Shown one piece after another: positions 9,256 through 18,063 of a stretch of DNA of 64,000 nt. The first letter of the stretch is position 1; each line of letters starts with the position of its first letter. The notes under the pieces are model-generated. The model was not told the origin of the DNA. It saw only the letters and a list, made by a program, of their open reading frames with translations, and did not search any database. A program made the position numbers and the translations under genes. The stretch is from an uncultured Pelagibacteraceae bacterium (GTDB lineage Bacteria; Pseudomonadota; Alphaproteobacteria; Pelagibacterales; Pelagibacteraceae), in NCBI GenBank assembly GCA_902618565.1, contig CACNAX010000001.1, positions 62,001 through 126,000 of the forward strand, in the 5' to 3' direction.

Positions 9256-9781
9256 GTCGAATAGTATAGCATTACAATATAGTTGGTTAGCAAAATTTTT
9301 CCATTGGTTCACTTTGCTCCTTCTAATTGCTCAGATACCAATGGGGTTTATTTTAGTCAGATTGGATTTTTCAGATTTAAGAATAACTATAGAAAATGTG
9401 CACGTAATTGTTGGAATATCTATATTTTACATAACCTTATTTAGGTTAATTTATAAATTTTTTAGCAAGTCCCCAAAACTAATGCCTGAGGCATTCTTTG
9501 GACAAAACTTGATTGCGAAATTGAATCATTTCGCTCTTTATGTCGCACTTTTAACAATAACAACATCAGGAATTTTAAAAAAGCTATTTAATGGTGAAAA
9601 ACTAAATTTTTTTATTTTTAAATTAAGGATTGAAGATAACTTTGATTTAGCAGATCAATTTTACAATGTTCACGTTATTTCAAATTACACATTAATAGTT
9701 TTAATCTCATTACATATTTTTGCTGTTTTGTTTCATCAAATATTTTTGAAAGAAAACATCTTGAAAAGAATGACCAGATAA
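9254..9781 (+). CDS. cytochrome b561 family protein
   Basis: 175 aa; YSWLAKFFHWFTLLLLIAQIPMGF, His-containing TM helices, HVISNYTLIVLISLHIFAVLFH. Confidence 0.85.
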   Translation: MSNSIALQYSWLAKFFHWFTLLLLIAQIPMGFILVRLDFSDLRITIENVHVIVGISIFYITLFRLIYKFFSKSPKLMPEAFFGQNLIAKLNHFALYVALLTITTSGILKKLFNGEKLNFFIFKLRIEDNFDLADQFYNVHVISNYTLIVLISLHIFAVLFHQIFLKENILKRMTR

Positions 9782-9794
9782 TTAAATAGAGCCC

Positions 9795-10169
9795 ATGAAA
9801 AAATATTTTGTCTTTTTTATTTTATTCTTGATACCAAATATCTCATTTAGTTTTGAAAAAACCACAAACTTTGATCTGAAAAAATTATTTAAAATTCAAA
9901 AATCTGGTAAAACAATTGTTATTAATTCTTGGAATGAATATTGTTCAACTTGCGCAGCACAAACAAAGGTTTTCGATCAAGCAATGAAAGATTTTAAGGA
10001 TGTAGAATTTTTATTCTATGAGCAAACAGAACATGAAGATATTGCTAAAGCTTTAGGTGTAAATTATTGGACTACAATAGTAGTTTTTAAAGGTGAAAGT
10101 GAAGTAGCAAGAGAAATTGGTTTAACTGACAAAGACCAAATATATAATTTAATAAACAAAGGGATATAA
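9795..10169 (+). CDS. exported thioredoxin-like protein
   Basis: 124 aa; signal peptide, CSTC in a thioredoxin-fold context (VINSWNEYCSTCAAQTKVFDQA). Confidence 0.8.
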   Translation: MKKYFVFFILFLIPNISFSFEKTTNFDLKKLFKIQKSGKTIVINSWNEYCSTCAAQTKVFDQAMKDFKDVEFLFYEQTEHEDIAKALGVNYWTTIVVFKGESEVAREIGLTDKDQIYNLINKGI

Positions 10170-10224
10170 TTCCTTTTTACCTCCCCTTTCGAGGAGGTGA
10201 ATTCAACAAAAAAGAGAGAAATAA

Positions 10225-10332
10225 ATGAATGTTAAATTCAGGAATAATTTTTTAAATTATGACTGCTATATAGAATTAATTTTTTTTTTGTCAATTTATG
10301 AAAAAGCAAGAAAAATTAGGGATTTTAATTAA
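10225..10332 (+). CDS. candidate 35-aa small ORF, not in the ORF track
   Basis: ATG after AAAAAAGAGAGAAATAA (similar to other RBS regions in the window); MNVKFRNNFLNYDCYIELIFFLSIYEKARKIRDFN*; 3' end overlaps the convergent ald gene. Confidence 0.25.
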   Translation: MNVKFRNNFLNYDCYIELIFFLSIYEKARKIRDFN

Positions 10333-11443
10333 GCAATGCCTTTTCAGCTGGCAAATAATCATGACCAAATACATCAGCAACAGCTTTATGAGTAACACCT
10401 CCTTTAAATACATTTAATCCTGCTTGAAAATTTTGATCATCATTTAAAGCTTTTAAGTACCCATCTTTTGCTAGTTTAGATAAAAAAGGAAGAGTTGCTT
10501 TATTCAATGCAATTGTTGATGTTCTAGGAACACCACCGGGCATATTTGCAACACAATAATGAATTATATCATCTATTATAAAAGTTGGTTCTGCAAAAGT
10601 AGTCGGTTTACTGGTTTCAACACATCCTCCTTGATCAATTGCAACATCTACAATTACTGATCCCCTTTTCATTTTTTTTAACATATTCTTTGTAACTAAT
10701 TTTGGTGCCTCAGCACCCGGTATCAAAACTCCACCTACTAACAAATCACATTCAGAAATTAATTTTTCTAAATCAGTTTTGTCGCTTAAGTTGGGAATTA
10801 TTTTGTCTCCAAATATTTGGGAAAGTTCGTTTAATCTTTTTTCAGATTTATCTACAATATTAACCTTGGCTTTCATGCCTGTTGCAATTATAGCAGCATT
10901 TTCTCCTACTACTCCACCTCCAAGTATAACTACATTTCCAGGCTCTACACCAGGAGCTCCTCCTAACAAAAGACCACGGCCTTTTTGATTTTTTTCTAAA
11001 CAATGTGCACCTGCTTGAACTGACATTCTTCCTGCTACTGCACTCATTGGTGCTAGCAATGGAAGTCTTCCGTTGTTATCTGTGACTGTTTCATAAGCGA
11101 TGCATATTGATTTGCTGTCTATTAAGCCTTGTGTCAGTTCCTTAGCTGCAGCAAGATGAAGATATGTAAAGACAACTTGATTTTCTCTTATCATTTTTAC
11201 TTCACTAGATTGTGGCTCTTTAACTTTAACGATGATGTCAGAGTCGTTAAATATATCTTCAGCTGTATTAACTATTTTTGCTCCGCTTGATACGTAATGA
11301 TCGTTTTCAAATCCTGCTTCAAAACCTCCATTATTTTCAATTAAAACTTCATGGCCATTAGAGGTTAATGTCTTTACACTTTCCGGAGTGAGTCCAATTC
11401 TATTTTCTTGAGGCTTTATTTCTTTTGGAACCCCGATTTTCAT
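10325..11443 (-). CDS. ald: alanine dehydrogenase
   Basis: 372 aa; MKIGVPKEIKPQENRIGLTPESV, VILGGGVVGENAA, PGGVPRTSTIALNKATLPF. Confidence 0.93.
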   Translation of the reverse strand: MKIGVPKEIKPQENRIGLTPESVKTLTSNGHEVLIENNGGFEAGFENDHYVSSGAKIVNTAEDIFNDSDIIVKVKEPQSSEVKMIRENQVVFTYLHLAAAKELTQGLIDSKSICIAYETVTDNNGRLPLLAPMSAVAGRMSVQAGAHCLEKNQKGRGLLLGGAPGVEPGNVVILGGGVVGENAAIIATGMKAKVNIVDKSEKRLNELSQIFGDKIIPNLSDKTDLEKLISECDLLVGGVLIPGAEAPKLVTKNMLKKMKRGSVIVDVAIDQGGCVETSKPTTFAEPTFIIDDIIHYCVANMPGGVPRTSTIALNKATLPFLSKLAKDGYLKALNDDQNFQAGLNVFKGGVTHKAVADVFGHDYLPAEKALLN

Positions 11444-11452
11444 AGAATTAAA

Positions 11453-12814
11453 TTAATTTTTTTTGCTTTTTGAATAGTTGGTAATACCAGTTCTTAGTTT
11501 CTCGATTATTTCATCAATATGTTTTTTTTCACAGATAAACATTGGAGCAATAATTAAACAATCTCCAGTCGCTTTAAAGTTAACTCCTGCATCATAACAG
11601 TGTTTGAAACATGTAAATCCTGCTGCGCCAGGTTTTTTATGCATTTTAATATCAATACCACCCATCATTCCATAACCTCTTATGTTATCAACAACATCAA
11701 TATCTTTTAAAGACATTAAACCTTCTTGGAAATATGGAGATAAATTTTTTGCTCTATTAAAGATATCATCTTTTTCAAAAATATCTTGAACCGCTAAGCC
11801 TGCAGCTACTGAGACAGGAATTCCAGAGTAAGTGTAACCATGAAATAATTCTATTGTTCCTTTTGGAGATCCATCCATAACTGTGTCATAAATTTCTTCT
11901 TTACACGCAACTGCACCTAAAGGACTTATTCCATTTGTTGTAGCTTTAGCCATTGTTATAATATCAGGTGTAACTCCGTATTCTTGAGATGCAAAAGGCG
12001 AACCAGTTCTTCCCCAACCTGTAATAACTTCGTCAAAAACTAATAAAATACCATGCTTATCGCAAATTTCTCTTAGTCTTTGTAAATATCCTTTTGGTGG
12101 AACTAAAGTTCCTGTTGATCCAGCAATTGGTTCAACAATGCAAGCTGCAATATTTTCTGAACCAAAATTTGTACAAATTCTCTCAAGATCTTCTGCCATC
12201 TCTGCGCCAGTTTCAGGTTGACCTGAAACAAATTTATGTTCTGGTAAATGTGTATGTCTCATGTGAAGAACACCTGGCATCAAAACATTGGCAAATGTTT
12301 TCACGTTGTTAATCATTCCGCCAACAGAAGTAGCTCCAATATTCATTCCATGATAGCCTCTTTCTCTTCCAACAAACCTAAATCTATGTCCTTCACCTCT
12401 TGCTTTATGATATGCAACTGCAATTTTAATTGCTGTTTCAACAGCGGTAGATCCACAAATTGTATAAAAAATTCTATTTAAATTTCCTGGTGTATGTTTA
12501 GAAATTTTTGTTGCAAGTTCAAATGAACCACCAAAACCTTGTTGAAATGGTTGAGCATAATCTAATTTTTTTAACTGATTTGTAATTGCATTAATAATTT
12601 CTTCTCTTCCGTGTCCTAATGGATTGCAAAATAATCCTGAGCTTGCATCTATCTGAGTTTGGCCTTGATGATTTTTTAAATAAACACCTTTTGCTTCTAC
12701 AATTAATCTTGGAGACTCTTTAAAATCTCTATTAGATGTAAATGGCATCCAATGTTCATTTAAAGAATTTGGTATTTGAGGTTTTTCTGAACTCATAATT
12801 ATGTTTCGATTCAT
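11453..12814 (-). CDS. class III omega-amino acid:pyruvate aminotransferase (taurine/beta-alanine--pyruvate type)
   Basis: 453 aa; HWMPFTSNRDFKESPRLIVEAKGVYL, LLVFDEVITGWGRTG, PLP-Lys region ITMAKATTNGISPLGAV. Confidence 0.85.
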   Translation of the reverse strand: MNRNIIMSSEKPQIPNSLNEHWMPFTSNRDFKESPRLIVEAKGVYLKNHQGQTQIDASSGLFCNPLGHGREEIINAITNQLKKLDYAQPFQQGFGGSFELATKISKHTPGNLNRIFYTICGSTAVETAIKIAVAYHKARGEGHRFRFVGRERGYHGMNIGATSVGGMINNVKTFANVLMPGVLHMRHTHLPEHKFVSGQPETGAEMAEDLERICTNFGSENIAACIVEPIAGSTGTLVPPKGYLQRLREICDKHGILLVFDEVITGWGRTGSPFASQEYGVTPDIITMAKATTNGISPLGAVACKEEIYDTVMDGSPKGTIELFHGYTYSGIPVSVAAGLAVQDIFEKDDIFNRAKNLSPYFQEGLMSLKDIDVVDNIRGYGMMGGIDIKMHKKPGAAGFTCFKHCYDAGVNFKATGDCLIIAPMFICEKKHIDEIIEKLRTGITNYSKSKKN

Positions 12815-12846
12815 AGACTAATTATATAAATTAACCAGTAAATTTT

Positions 12847-12898
12847 AGTCATACTTGCTATGTTAAATGACCGCAACTATAGGTTGTAAGTTATGACT
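12847..12898. promoter_or_regulatory. dyad-symmetric element in the divergent aminotransferase / tauA promoter region
   Basis: Outer arms AGTCATAcTT ... AAGTTATGACT; inner CAAC-TATAG-GTTG; lies in the 173-bp intergenic gap. Confidence 0.4.
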
Positions 12899-12987
12899 TT
12901 TGAAGCCTGTGTAATTTATTCATCATTTACTTAAAAGAAAATTTAAACTTAAATATCGATAATTAAATTTAATTAACAGGAGATGAA

Positions 12988-13929
12988 ATGAAAAAAATAA
13001 TTAGTTTCATTTTAGGAAGTTTATTTGCTCTAAACTTAACAATCACAGCAGCAAACTCTGCTGCGAACGAGGTTAGAGTTGCATACTTTCTAGAGTGGCC
13101 AAGTCCAAATTTAGAGGACATGCAAAAAAAGAATTTTGCTAAAGCTTTAGGAGTTCCAGTAAAATGGACAAACTTCACAAATGGTGGGGCAATGACAGAT
13201 GCTATGTTAGCAGGAGATATTGATATTTCTTACTCACAAGGTTTAGTACCATTTATTAATGCTGTAAAATCAAATGCACCTATCAAATTAGTTGATATTG
13301 CAATGGAGTACGGAATGGGTGGAACAACTTGTGTAACATCTAATGCTTCAGGAATAACAAAAGCTAATGCAACAGAATTAGAAGGTAAAAAAGTTGCTGT
13401 TCCGTTAGGTACTATGGCTGAGTACGTTTTCGACGAAAGTATGAAAGTTGTCGGAGCTGACAGAAGCAAAATGGATATAATTCAAATGGACCCTGAAGAA
13501 GGTGCGGCTGCATTAGTAAGTGGAGATGTAGTAATGGCATGTCTATTTGGTGGTAATTCTATCAAAGCTGCAGTTGCTGTAGGATCAAGACTTTTAACTG
13601 TTCAAGAAGCAAGAGATGCAGGTATTTTAGGAATAGATATTACTTCTGTAACAGACAAGTTTATGAAGGAAAATCCTGGAATGTTGAGAACTTTTATTGA
13701 AGTAACTCATGAAGCAAATGAAAGATATAGAAATGGAAAAAGTGATATGAATTCTATGTCAAAAGCTTCAGAGATGAAAATTGCTGATATGAAAGACACT
13801 TTAAGTGGTTTTAAATTCTTAACTCCAGAAGAAACTAAAAAATCTATGGAAAGCGGAAACTTAGATGCATTCTTAAAAGGAATGGGAACTCCAGGTGGAG
13901 CAGTAGACACTAGTTTCTTACCTTTATAA
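12988..13929 (+). CDS. tauA: ABC transporter substrate-binding protein, TauA/SsuA-like
   Basis: 313 aa; signal peptide; RVAYFLEWPSPNLEDMQ, GGAMTDAMLAGDIDISYSQGLVPFINAV. Confidence 0.85.
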   Translation: MKKIISFILGSLFALNLTITAANSAANEVRVAYFLEWPSPNLEDMQKKNFAKALGVPVKWTNFTNGGAMTDAMLAGDIDISYSQGLVPFINAVKSNAPIKLVDIAMEYGMGGTTCVTSNASGITKANATELEGKKVAVPLGTMAEYVFDESMKVVGADRSKMDIIQMDPEEGAAALVSGDVVMACLFGGNSIKAAVAVGSRLLTVQEARDAGILGIDITSVTDKFMKENPGMLRTFIEVTHEANERYRNGKSDMNSMSKASEMKIADMKDTLSGFKFLTPEETKKSMESGNLDAFLKGMGTPGGAVDTSFLPL

Positions 13930-13949
13930 TTTAAAGATTAGAATAATTA

Positions 13950-13984
13950 AATAGGCGCCAATTTTATTGGTGCCTATTTTTTTA
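13950..13984 (+). terminator. intra-operon hairpin after tauA
   Basis: AATAGGCGCCAAT-ttt-ATTGGTGCCTATT followed by TTTTT. Confidence 0.85.
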
Positions 13985-14011
13985 AGTAAATATTTTATAT
14001 AAAGTCAGCTA

Positions 14012-14809
14012 ATGAGTGATTTGATATCTCAAAATCTAAACATGATTTTCAAAACTCCAAAAGGAGAGACTGTTCATGCTTTAAAAGATTTAAATTTCAA
14101 ATTAAAAAAAGGAGAACTTCTAACAGTTCTTGGGCCTTCTGGTTGTGGAAAAACAACTTTGTTAAATATTGCAGCTGGTTTCTTAAGACCAACATCTGGA
14201 AATATAACTTTGAATGGTAAAGAAATTGATGGACCTGGAGTTGAAAGAGGCATGGTTTTTCAACAAGGTGCATTATTTGAATGGTTGACTGTTGCAGAGA
14301 ACGTAAACTTTGGTCTTAGAATGAAAAAAAAAGATACTATAGAAACTTCAAAAAAAGTTGATGAGTGGCTAGAGATTGTTGGCTTAAAAGGATTTGGAAA
14401 TACCCCAACATATCAATTGTCTGGAGGAATGCAGCAAAGAGTAGCTCTTGCAAGGTGTTTAATCAATGATCCTGATTTGATTTTAATGGATGAGCCTTTA
14501 GGTGCTCTTGATGCTCTAACAAGAGAAAAAATGCAATCTTTAGTTTTGAAAATTTGGAAAGAAACTGGAAAAACAATTATTTTAATTACACACTCGGTTG
14601 AGGAAGCACTACTGCTTGGTGAAAGGTTGTATGTAATGGCACCAAGACCAGGTAGGATACATAAAGAATATAATCTTCCATTTGCAGAGATGGGTTTAAA
14701 AGAAGATTTAAGAGAAATAAAAAAAAATAAAGATTTTTCGTCAAAAAGAGAAGAAATTTTATCCATGATTTGGAACATGGAGGAAGAAATTATGGGAAAA
14801 GAAAATTAA
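14012..14809 (+). CDS. tauB: ABC transporter ATPase, TauB-like
   Basis: 265 aa; GPSGCGKTT, LSGGMQQRVALARC, LILMDEPLGALDALTRE. Confidence 0.9.
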   Translation: MSDLISQNLNMIFKTPKGETVHALKDLNFKLKKGELLTVLGPSGCGKTTLLNIAAGFLRPTSGNITLNGKEIDGPGVERGMVFQQGALFEWLTVAENVNFGLRMKKKDTIETSKKVDEWLEIVGLKGFGNTPTYQLSGGMQQRVALARCLINDPDLILMDEPLGALDALTREKMQSLVLKIWKETGKTIILITHSVEEALLLGERLYVMAPRPGRIHKEYNLPFAEMGLKEDLREIKKNKDFSSKREEILSMIWNMEEEIMGKEN

Positions 14810-16735
14810 ATGTTTACTCAAATAATAACAATATTAATTGTCGTATCAATTATCGGGTGCATACTTTATGGAAGACGTTTAATAAAAACTGAAAAAGTTG
14901 ATGCAGTTTTTGGAAATCCAGAAAGAGCAAAAGGTGGAACTCATTGGATAATTGTCGGAAGCAGTGCAATATTGTTAGTTTGGCTTTATTATTCTTGGGA
15001 TATTGCAAAAGGATTTTATCCAAAATCAGCAAATGAATTATGTCAGGTCGCAAAAATAAATGAGTCTTTATTAGGATTAAAATATCAATTTCCAATTGAA
15101 GAAAGAGAATTCAAAAGTACTTCAATAATAAAAATAGAAAATAAAAATCTTAAAAAAATAAGTTTAGAAATTCAAAATTCGCCAGATTTAAGCAACATAC
15201 AGAAAACTGCATTAGTTGGTTTTATTAATAAAACAAACAAATTAATTCCATTACTTACTAACGATAATCTAATGGAGATTAACACAAAAATTAAAATAGA
15301 TGAGATGACTGATGAAATTAGATTGTTAAGCACTAATTTTCAAAAGAAAGATTATCCATTTGAAACACCAGAGCAAAAAAATGAAAGACAAAAAGCAATT
15401 GCTGAGCAAGGAAGCTGGGGCATAGTAACTGTAAGTGCCGGAACAGGATCAATAGAAAATACTATTGAAGTGCCTTTAGTGCCTGAAACAGATAGAGGAT
15501 TAAAATTTCACGCTGCAGCAGAACAATTAAAAAAAATTAACGATAAATTTTTTAAATTAAGAAACCATAATCCTCAATTCAAAAATGCAATAAAAGAACT
15601 TAAATCAGAGATAAAATTATATAGAAAAAATTTAGATGACACTGAGGAAGTGGCATCTACTTACGCAAAAAACATTGTAAAAATTGCAAGAAGAATTGAA
15701 TTTGCAAGTATTTATCCACCAAATGCTCTTAATGAAATGCAAAATGCAATTATTGAATTTGATAATCTTCAAAAAACTGAGCAAGGGGGTTTAAGATTAA
15801 TTGACATTCTTTTATTCCCTGCAGGAACTATAGTTGCAAGTGGTCCTAGTTGTTCTGAGCAAGGTTCAGGTAGATGGTTACCAAAACCCTCAGATACACT
15901 TAATAAATTTATTTTAATGTCTAAGCCAAGTGTAGGTTACAAAAATATCCCACTTCTTTGGATTGATATGATGGATGTAAGCCAAATAATTGGCTTTATA
16001 TTGCCAGATTGGATAGCTGATGTTTTGCCAGGAGAATATCCGGTTCACACTAAAGATGGTGTGGTTAAGCAAAATTTTAAAGGTAAAGTTTTAAAAATTG
16101 TTACAGGTGATTTTAAATTATTTAAAATTCCTGTTCCATATGGACATATCTGGGATTCATTTTTAAGAGTTTTTCTTGGATTAGTTTTTGGAATATTGAT
16201 TGGTGTACCATTAGGACTTTTCATGGGCTTAAATAGATTTGCTAAAGGTTTCTTTGATCCATTAATTGAACTTTATAGACCAGTACCTCCACTTGCGTGG
16301 GCTCCTTTAATAATCTCGGTTTTAGGTATTGATAATACTGGAAAAGTATTTTTATTATTTATGGTTTCATTGTCTATAATGATCATTTCAGCTAGAGCTG
16401 GAGCATCAGGTACACAGCTATCTAAAATACATGCAGCACATTCTCTTGGTGCTTCTAAAAGACAAATACTTAGATATGTTATTTTTCCAAATTCTTTACC
16501 TGAAATTTTAACAGGTATTAGAGTGGCGGTTGGTATGTGTTGGGGAACTTTGGTTGCAGCAGAATTTTTAGCAGGTACAACTGGAATTGGATTTGTTGAA
16601 AATGTTGCCAAAAAGTATTTTCAATATGAAGTAATTTGGATCACAATTTTTATAATGGGTATGTTGGGTCTTCTTTTTGACGTAACTTTGAGAAAAATTA
16701 TAGATAAGACTATACCTTGGAGAGGTAAAGGTTAA
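14810..16735 (+). CDS. tauC: ABC transporter permease, TauC-like, with about 400-aa N-terminal extension
   Basis: 641 aa; C-terminal about 210 aa is a TauC/SsuC-type permease (ELYRPVPPLAWAPLIISVLGI, HSLGASKRQILRYVIFPNSLPEILTGIRVAVGMCWGTLVAAEFLA); preceded by TM helices and a hydrophilic domain. Confidence 0.85.
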   Translation: MFTQIITILIVVSIIGCILYGRRLIKTEKVDAVFGNPERAKGGTHWIIVGSSAILLVWLYYSWDIAKGFYPKSANELCQVAKINESLLGLKYQFPIEEREFKSTSIIKIENKNLKKISLEIQNSPDLSNIQKTALVGFINKTNKLIPLLTNDNLMEINTKIKIDEMTDEIRLLSTNFQKKDYPFETPEQKNERQKAIAEQGSWGIVTVSAGTGSIENTIEVPLVPETDRGLKFHAAAEQLKKINDKFFKLRNHNPQFKNAIKELKSEIKLYRKNLDDTEEVASTYAKNIVKIARRIEFASIYPPNALNEMQNAIIEFDNLQKTEQGGLRLIDILLFPAGTIVASGPSCSEQGSGRWLPKPSDTLNKFILMSKPSVGYKNIPLLWIDMMDVSQIIGFILPDWIADVLPGEYPVHTKDGVVKQNFKGKVLKIVTGDFKLFKIPVPYGHIWDSFLRVFLGLVFGILIGVPLGLFMGLNRFAKGFFDPLIELYRPVPPLAWAPLIISVLGIDNTGKVFLLFMVSLSIMIISARAGASGTQLSKIHAAHSLGASKRQILRYVIFPNSLPEILTGIRVAVGMCWGTLVAAEFLAGTTGIGFVENVAKKYFQYEVIWITIFIMGMLGLLFDVTLRKIIDKTIPWRGKG

Positions 16736-16748
16736 TTTCATTCTATTA

Positions 16749-17759
16749 ATGTCTGTAAATAATACAAAAATTAAATCTATTATTAAAAAAATTTTTATAA
16801 AAAGAGGGTTGAAAACAAATCATGCTATTATTTGTGCAAATGCAATTATCAATGCAGAGCTTGTAGGTGCGCCTTCTCATGGATTGTCTCGTTTAAAAAT
16901 GTATTGTGAAAGAATCTCAAAAAAAGTCATTAATCCGAGACCTAAAATAACTGTAAAAAATATATCAAAATCTATATCAATAATTGATGCTGATAATTCT
17001 ATTGGTTTTGTTGCAGCAGATGAGGCTATTAAAAAAACTATTCAAAATGCAAAAAAAACAGGGATTGGTTTAGTTGCTGTAAAAAACAGCGGACATTACG
17101 GTCTATCTGGATACTACGTCGAGCAAGCGGTTAAAAAAAATTTAATAACATTCGCATTTACAAATGCTCCTCCAGCTATTGCGCCTTTCGGTGGAAAAAA
17201 ATCAGTCTTTGGAACTAATCCAATATGTTTTGGAACTCAAACAAATAGTAAGGTTCCATTTATACTGGATACATCAATGTCAATGATTAATAGAGGTAAA
17301 ATTAGGATTGCAGAAAAGTTAGGAAAAAAAATACCATATGGCGTTGCTTTAAACAAATTTGGTAAACCAACTACAAATGCAAAAGAAGCTCTAGCTGGGG
17401 TACAACTTCCAATAGCTGGATTTAGAGGATCTGGATTAGCTTGGATGGTAGATATTTTAACTGGAGTATTTGTTGGAAGTAATCATGGTGGCAAAGTAAA
17501 AGACCCATTTGATGATTTCTCTGGGCCACAAAATATCGGTCACTTATTTTTAGCATTTAAAGACAATCTATTTGTTAAAGATTATAAAAAAGAGATAAAA
17601 AAAAATATTAAAAGAATAAAAAAAATACCTAATTTAAAAGGACAAAAAATCTTTTATCCTGGCGAGCAAAAGTTTTTAAGAACAAAAACAAACTCTGAAA
17701 AATCTATAAAAATTCCAAAAAATATTAAAAAGGATTTAGATATTCTATTAGCTAATTAA
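16749..17759 (+). CDS. Ldh2/MdhB family malate/L-lactate/sulfolactate-type dehydrogenase
   Basis: 336 aa; GAPSHGLSRLKMYCERI, NSGHYGLSGYYVEQA, APFGGKKSVFGTNPICFG. Confidence 0.85.
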   Translation: MSVNNTKIKSIIKKIFIKRGLKTNHAIICANAIINAELVGAPSHGLSRLKMYCERISKKVINPRPKITVKNISKSISIIDADNSIGFVAADEAIKKTIQNAKKTGIGLVAVKNSGHYGLSGYYVEQAVKKNLITFAFTNAPPAIAPFGGKKSVFGTNPICFGTQTNSKVPFILDTSMSMINRGKIRIAEKLGKKIPYGVALNKFGKPTTNAKEALAGVQLPIAGFRGSGLAWMVDILTGVFVGSNHGGKVKDPFDDFSGPQNIGHLFLAFKDNLFVKDYKKEIKKNIKRIKKIPNLKGQKIFYPGEQKFLRTKTNSEKSIKIPKNIKKDLDILLAN

Positions 17760-17962
17760 CCTGCAAAATAACCTAGTATTCCAATAGATAAACAGACTGA
17801 AAGTATTATTATTTTTGACTGAAGTGCCTCTTTTTTCTTTTCAGTGATTACTCGTTTCTTTAGAACATCTATATTTACTTTACGAGGGGACATTCGAATT
17901 ACTCTTGGTTTTTTTTCAGGTATTTCAATATTAGATGTTCTGTTTAAGCTTTCAGTACTCAT
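17756..17962 (-). CDS. small tail-anchored hypothetical protein
   Basis: 68 aa; basic N-terminal part and single C-terminal TM segment (IIILSVCLSIGILGYFAG). Confidence 0.6.
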   Translation of the reverse strand: MSTESLNRTSNIEIPEKKPRVIRMSPRKVNIDVLKKRVITEKKKEALQSKIIILSVCLSIGILGYFAG

Positions 17963-18006
17963 TAAATTATTTAATCATATAGTAAAAAAAATTTACAGAA
18001 TTTAAC

Positions 18007-18055
18007 TGTTCAAAATGGGTTGACTCAACTTTTAAAATTGTTCAAATTGGGTTTT
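18007..18055 (+). promoter_or_regulatory. two direct-repeat boxes TGTTCAAA(A/T)TGGGTT upstream of winged-helix gene
   Basis: 18007..18020 TGTTCAAAATGGGTT-like and 18039..18052 TGTTCAAATTGGGTT-like copies, 32-bp period; second copy ends 8 bp before the ATG at 18064. Confidence 0.6.
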
Positions 18056-18063
18056 GATACATT

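Noticed and set aside
10190-10200. AGGAGGTGA/TCACCTCCT as a 16S rRNA 3'-end fragment
   Set aside because: Only the anti-SD 9-mer matches; flanking sequence does not look like rRNA.
12094-12481. Plus-strand ORFs of 72 and 77 aa inside the aminotransferase gene
   Set aside because: Overlapping antisense frames of a conserved PLP enzyme; no start signals.
13230-13910. Minus-strand ORFs inside tauA
   Set aside because: Antisense to a clear substrate-binding protein gene.
14413-14778. Minus-strand 121-aa ORF inside tauB
   Set aside because: Antisense shadow of the ABC ATPase, a frequent artefact in AT-rich genes.
16273-16611. Minus-strand 112-aa ORF inside tauC
   Set aside because: Antisense to the conserved permease core.
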